A DNA stretch of 64,000 nucleotides from Henriciella marina DSM 19595 (lineage in GTDB: Bacteria; Pseudomonadota; Alphaproteobacteria; Caulobacterales; Hyphomonadaceae). The stretch is from assembly GCF_000376805.1 (NCBI RefSeq), contig NZ_AQXT01000002.1, positions 1,488,001-1,552,000 on the forward strand, given 5' to 3'. The notes beneath the pieces were generated by a model. The model was not told the DNA's origin. It saw nothing but the letters and a program-made list of their open reading frames with translations, and searched no databases. This document shows, one piece after another, positions 62,471 to 64,000 of this stretch (position 1 is its first letter; each line of letters starts with the position of its first letter). A program made the position numbers and the translations under genes.

Positions 62471-63113
62471 AGGCAATGGAGCAGCAGGCCTCAAGGCCCG
62501 CGTCCAGCCGCATCAGGCAGAGGTCTCCCACGCGCTCGTGAACAACCAGATTATCCGCGTCGCCAATTAGATATTCTGCTGGTATTTCAACGCTCTTTGC
62601 CCCGCCTCGAAGGCCTTCTCCCCTGCATTTCAGGATCGCTTCCTTGGCGGTCCAGAGCCGGTAGAAAGCCCAGAGGTGGGCCACGTTTTCATCAATTGCA
62701 TTGATGAGTTCAGCTTCCTGCGGCAGGGCGACCATCCCGAGGATGGCGGCTGTGTCGCGGTCTGCGATCTGTTCGATATCGATCCCGACCATACCATTCG
62801 GAAACAGCGCTGCGCACGCCAGCGGGCCAGACCGCGACCAGCTGATACCCATTTCAGGGTGGCCCTTGAGCCCCGGACGGGCGTCATCGAAACTTTCCAG
62901 CTCAATCACACCATCGTCCGGCAGGCGCCGCATCGCGAGTTCCCGCATCAGCCAGCGCGAATGAAGATAGTCCTGAGCGTCGGCTTGCCGCCGGAAACGG
63001 GCGGCGCGATCGGCTTCTGGCTGGTCGGCAGGCTCTAATTGACGGGGATCGTTTCGGCGGTCTGACAGGCTCCATTCCGGCATCCGGCGCGGGGGATTAT
63101 CCCGGCTCGTCAC
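62448..63113 (-). CDS. Sfp-type 4'-phosphopantetheinyl transferase
   Basis: Attaches phosphopantetheine from CoA to the serine of carrier proteins, here most likely the two ACPs of the neighbouring synthase. VGIDIEQIADRDTAAI holds the magnesium-binding D-x-E, and FYRLWTAKEAILKCRGEGLR is the W-x-x-KEA signature. MGISWSRSGPLACAAL matches the family's H/S-N-S block with a serine in place of histidine. The length of 221 residues is normal. GTG 63113 overlaps the sigma factor stop in GTGA. The last 23 bases overlap the convergent acyltransferase, so transcripts of the two units are antisense at their ends. Confidence 0.88.
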   Translation of the reverse strand: MTSRDNPPRRMPEWSLSDRRNDPRQLEPADQPEADRAARFRRQADAQDYLHSRWLMRELAMRRLPDDGVIELESFDDARPGLKGHPEMGISWSRSGPLACAALFPNGMVGIDIEQIADRDTAAILGMVALPQEAELINAIDENVAHLWAFYRLWTAKEAILKCRGEGLRGGAKSVEIPAEYLIGDADNLVVHERVGDLCLMRLDAGLEACCSIAFSVQKQI

Positions 63114-63718
63114 GCCGCATGGCGGCCTTGGACGGCCAGTTCGTCAAGGCGGTTGAGAAGCACCGGCAGCCCCAGCGGTTCGGGCTTTGCGCGAAGATAG
63201 GAAGAGCTTTCGCAAGATACAAAGCGCTGGCGGACGGTGTCGCGCGCCCGGCTGACCCGGCTCTTGATGGTCCCGGCAGAACAGCCGCACACTTCGCCCG
63301 CTTCCTCATATGTCATGCCGGCGGCAAGGATAAGGATCAGCGCGTCGCGCTGGCCGTCCGGCAATTCGCTGATGATGCCCTCCATACGGGCGAAATCCTT
63401 GGCCGTTTCTTGCTGTGCCTCAGCGACCAGCGCTGCAGCGATCACATCAGGTTCAAGGTTCACGGACCGCCAGTCGCGGCGCTTCTGCATGTAGAATTCG
63501 TTGCGCAGGATACGGAACAGCCATGGTCGCATGGACTGGGTCTCATCGAACATGTGCCGCGATGCCCAGGCCTTCAGGCAGGTATCCTGAACAAGGTCAT
63601 CGGCGATCGACCTGTCGCGGCAGAGGCTGACGGCGAAAGCGCGAAGTTCGGAAATGAGGTTTTCCAGCCGCGCAACAAAGGACAGCTCTGTATTTTCTAT
63701 CAAATTACCCAACTCCAC
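63110..63718 (-). CDS. ECF sigma factor resembling EcfG
   Basis: Extracytoplasmic-function sigma factor, 202 residues. ELRAFAVSLCRDRSIADDLV followed by QDTCLKAWA is region 2, with MRPWLFRILRNEFYMQKRR for -10 recognition. ISELPDGQRDALILILAAGM and CGCSAGTIKSRVSRARDTVR form region 4. The layout resembles EcfG/ECF15 sigma factors of the alphaproteobacterial general stress response, but no NepR or PhyR is visible in the window. The start is GTG 63718 with AGGGA upstream. It is co-transcribed with the PPTase (GTGA overlap). Its promoter region is flanked by a perfect ten-base inverted repeat. Confidence 0.82.
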   Translation of the reverse strand: MELGNLIENTELSFVARLENLISELRAFAVSLCRDRSIADDLVQDTCLKAWASRHMFDETQSMRPWLFRILRNEFYMQKRRDWRSVNLEPDVIAAALVAEAQQETAKDFARMEGIISELPDGQRDALILILAAGMTYEEAGEVCGCSAGTIKSRVSRARDTVRQRFVSCESSSYLRAKPEPLGLPVLLNRLDELAVQGRHAA

Positions 63719-63722
63719 TGTC

Positions 63723-63799
63723 CCTGGATGCGAACTAGCATCGATTTCCTAACCCCTCTCTAAATTAGTGTACAAACTTCGGGTGAAGACGCATCCAGG
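63723..63799. repeat. Perfect 10-base inverted repeat flanking sigma factor promoter region
   Basis: CCTGGATGCG (63723-63732) and CGCATCCAGG (63790-63799) are exact reverse complements separated by 57 bases that are AT-richer than the surroundings. They sit immediately upstream of the sigma factor start, where the promoter must lie. They could be paired operator half-sites or the arms of a long leader stem. Confidence 0.6.
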
Positions 63800-63881
63800 A
63801 ACGGCCCAGCAGAAGACCGCTGAGGGGTCAGGCGTTCGACCGACCTGTCTGAACTGTAAATTGCGCCATGAATGCAGAAAC

Positions 63882-64000
63882 TTAACAAGACGGCGGACGT
63901 TGAATTCTCTCGCGCGCGAAATACCGCTTAAGGGCAGCCTCGTCGATTTTCCGGCGGGTCAGCTGCTGGCAGAATTTGCTGCGCTTTGCCGAACTGGCCG
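63882..64000 (-). CDS. Possible 3' end of a gene running in from the right edge
   Basis: On the minus strand the frame is open from the window edge to TAA at 63882 and encodes a basic C-terminus (KRSKFCQQLTRRKIDEAALK and then RYFARERI). Third positions are about two-thirds G/C. On the opposite strand a frame from TTG 63900 (NSLAREIPLKGSLVDFPAG) is also open to the edge and protein-like. I cannot tell which strand is coding. The bases between 63800 and 63881 hold nothing I recognise. Confidence 0.35.
   Translation of the reverse strand, partial: ASSAKRSKFCQQLTRRKIDEAALKRYFARERIQRPPSC

Noticed and set aside
63719-63881. EcfG-type promoter (GGAAC-N16/17-CGTT) upstream of the sigma factor
   Set aside because: GGAA-like sequences are present but no correctly spaced CGTT partner could be found on either strand.

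Overview
The window is a GC-rich chromosomal segment whose gene content points to an alphaproteobacterium of the Hyphomonadaceae/Caulobacterales type. It carries a near-complete holdfast polysaccharide locus (hfs), an ECF sigma factor resembling EcfG, many acyl-CoA catabolism genes, and coding regions with strong G/C preference at third positions. I saw no rRNA, tRNA, CRISPR array, insertion sequence or phage gene. Species assignment is inference.

Layout. Bases 1-1024 hold the 3' part of a DUF3137 membrane protein. Bases 1200-9917 form the hfs-type locus: initiating glycosylphosphotransferase, two family-2 glycosyltransferases and a NodB-type deacetylase on the + strand; polymerase, HfsB-like ATPase and HfsA-like chain-length protein on the - strand; then the HfsD-like outer-membrane export lipoprotein. 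No Wzx flippase gene is present. Bases 9940-31527 are housekeeping and catabolic genes: Sel1 protein, iron/2-oxoglutarate-type oxygenases, MFS transporters, amidohydrolase, crotonases, a nucleoside hydrolase-ribokinase-GNAT operon, dienelactone hydrolase, a dipeptidase-antiporter-acylase operon, RarA, an S9 peptidase, a Deg protease, a GPH symporter, an ABM protein and RidA. Bases 31535-44473 are dominated by fatty-acid and acyl-CoA genes (crotonase, three acyl-CoA dehydrogenases, CaiB-type CoA transferase, nitronate monooxygenase), with a CobT-like protein, DusA, a TauE/SafE exporter, a ROK sugar kinase and a DUF2855 protein between them.

Bases 44614-63718 are the most interesting part. A divergent PEP carboxylase-like gene is followed, across a 200-base gap with an imperfect 32-base dyad, by a Pfa/PUFA-synthase-like locus in the order known for myxobacterial pfa1-pfa2-pfa3: PfaD-type enoyl reductase, PfaA-type KS-AT-ACP-ACP, a ketoreductase, and a 2435-residue PfaC-like protein (KS-CLF-AT-DH-DH plus a third, PKS-type DH and an unassigned tail). 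A LuxI-fold/GNAT acyltransferase is translationally coupled to the end. A convergent Sfp-type phosphopantetheinyl transferase, which could prime the ACPs, overlaps its 3' end and is itself coupled to an ECF sigma factor.

The break between PfaA and its ketoreductase falls exactly on a T7 run that forms a U-UUU-UUU slippery heptamer in the zero frame. Six bases later comes a two-part GC-rich stem-loop, and the -1 frame is then open through the ketoreductase. A programmed -1 frameshift (or a phase-variable or miscalled T7/T8 tract) would fuse them into an 1809-residue KS-AT-ACP-ACP-KR protein, the usual PfaA order. Together the locus looks like a secondary-lipid synthase whose chain may be released by a dedicated LuxI-fold acyltransferase. 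The product is unknown.
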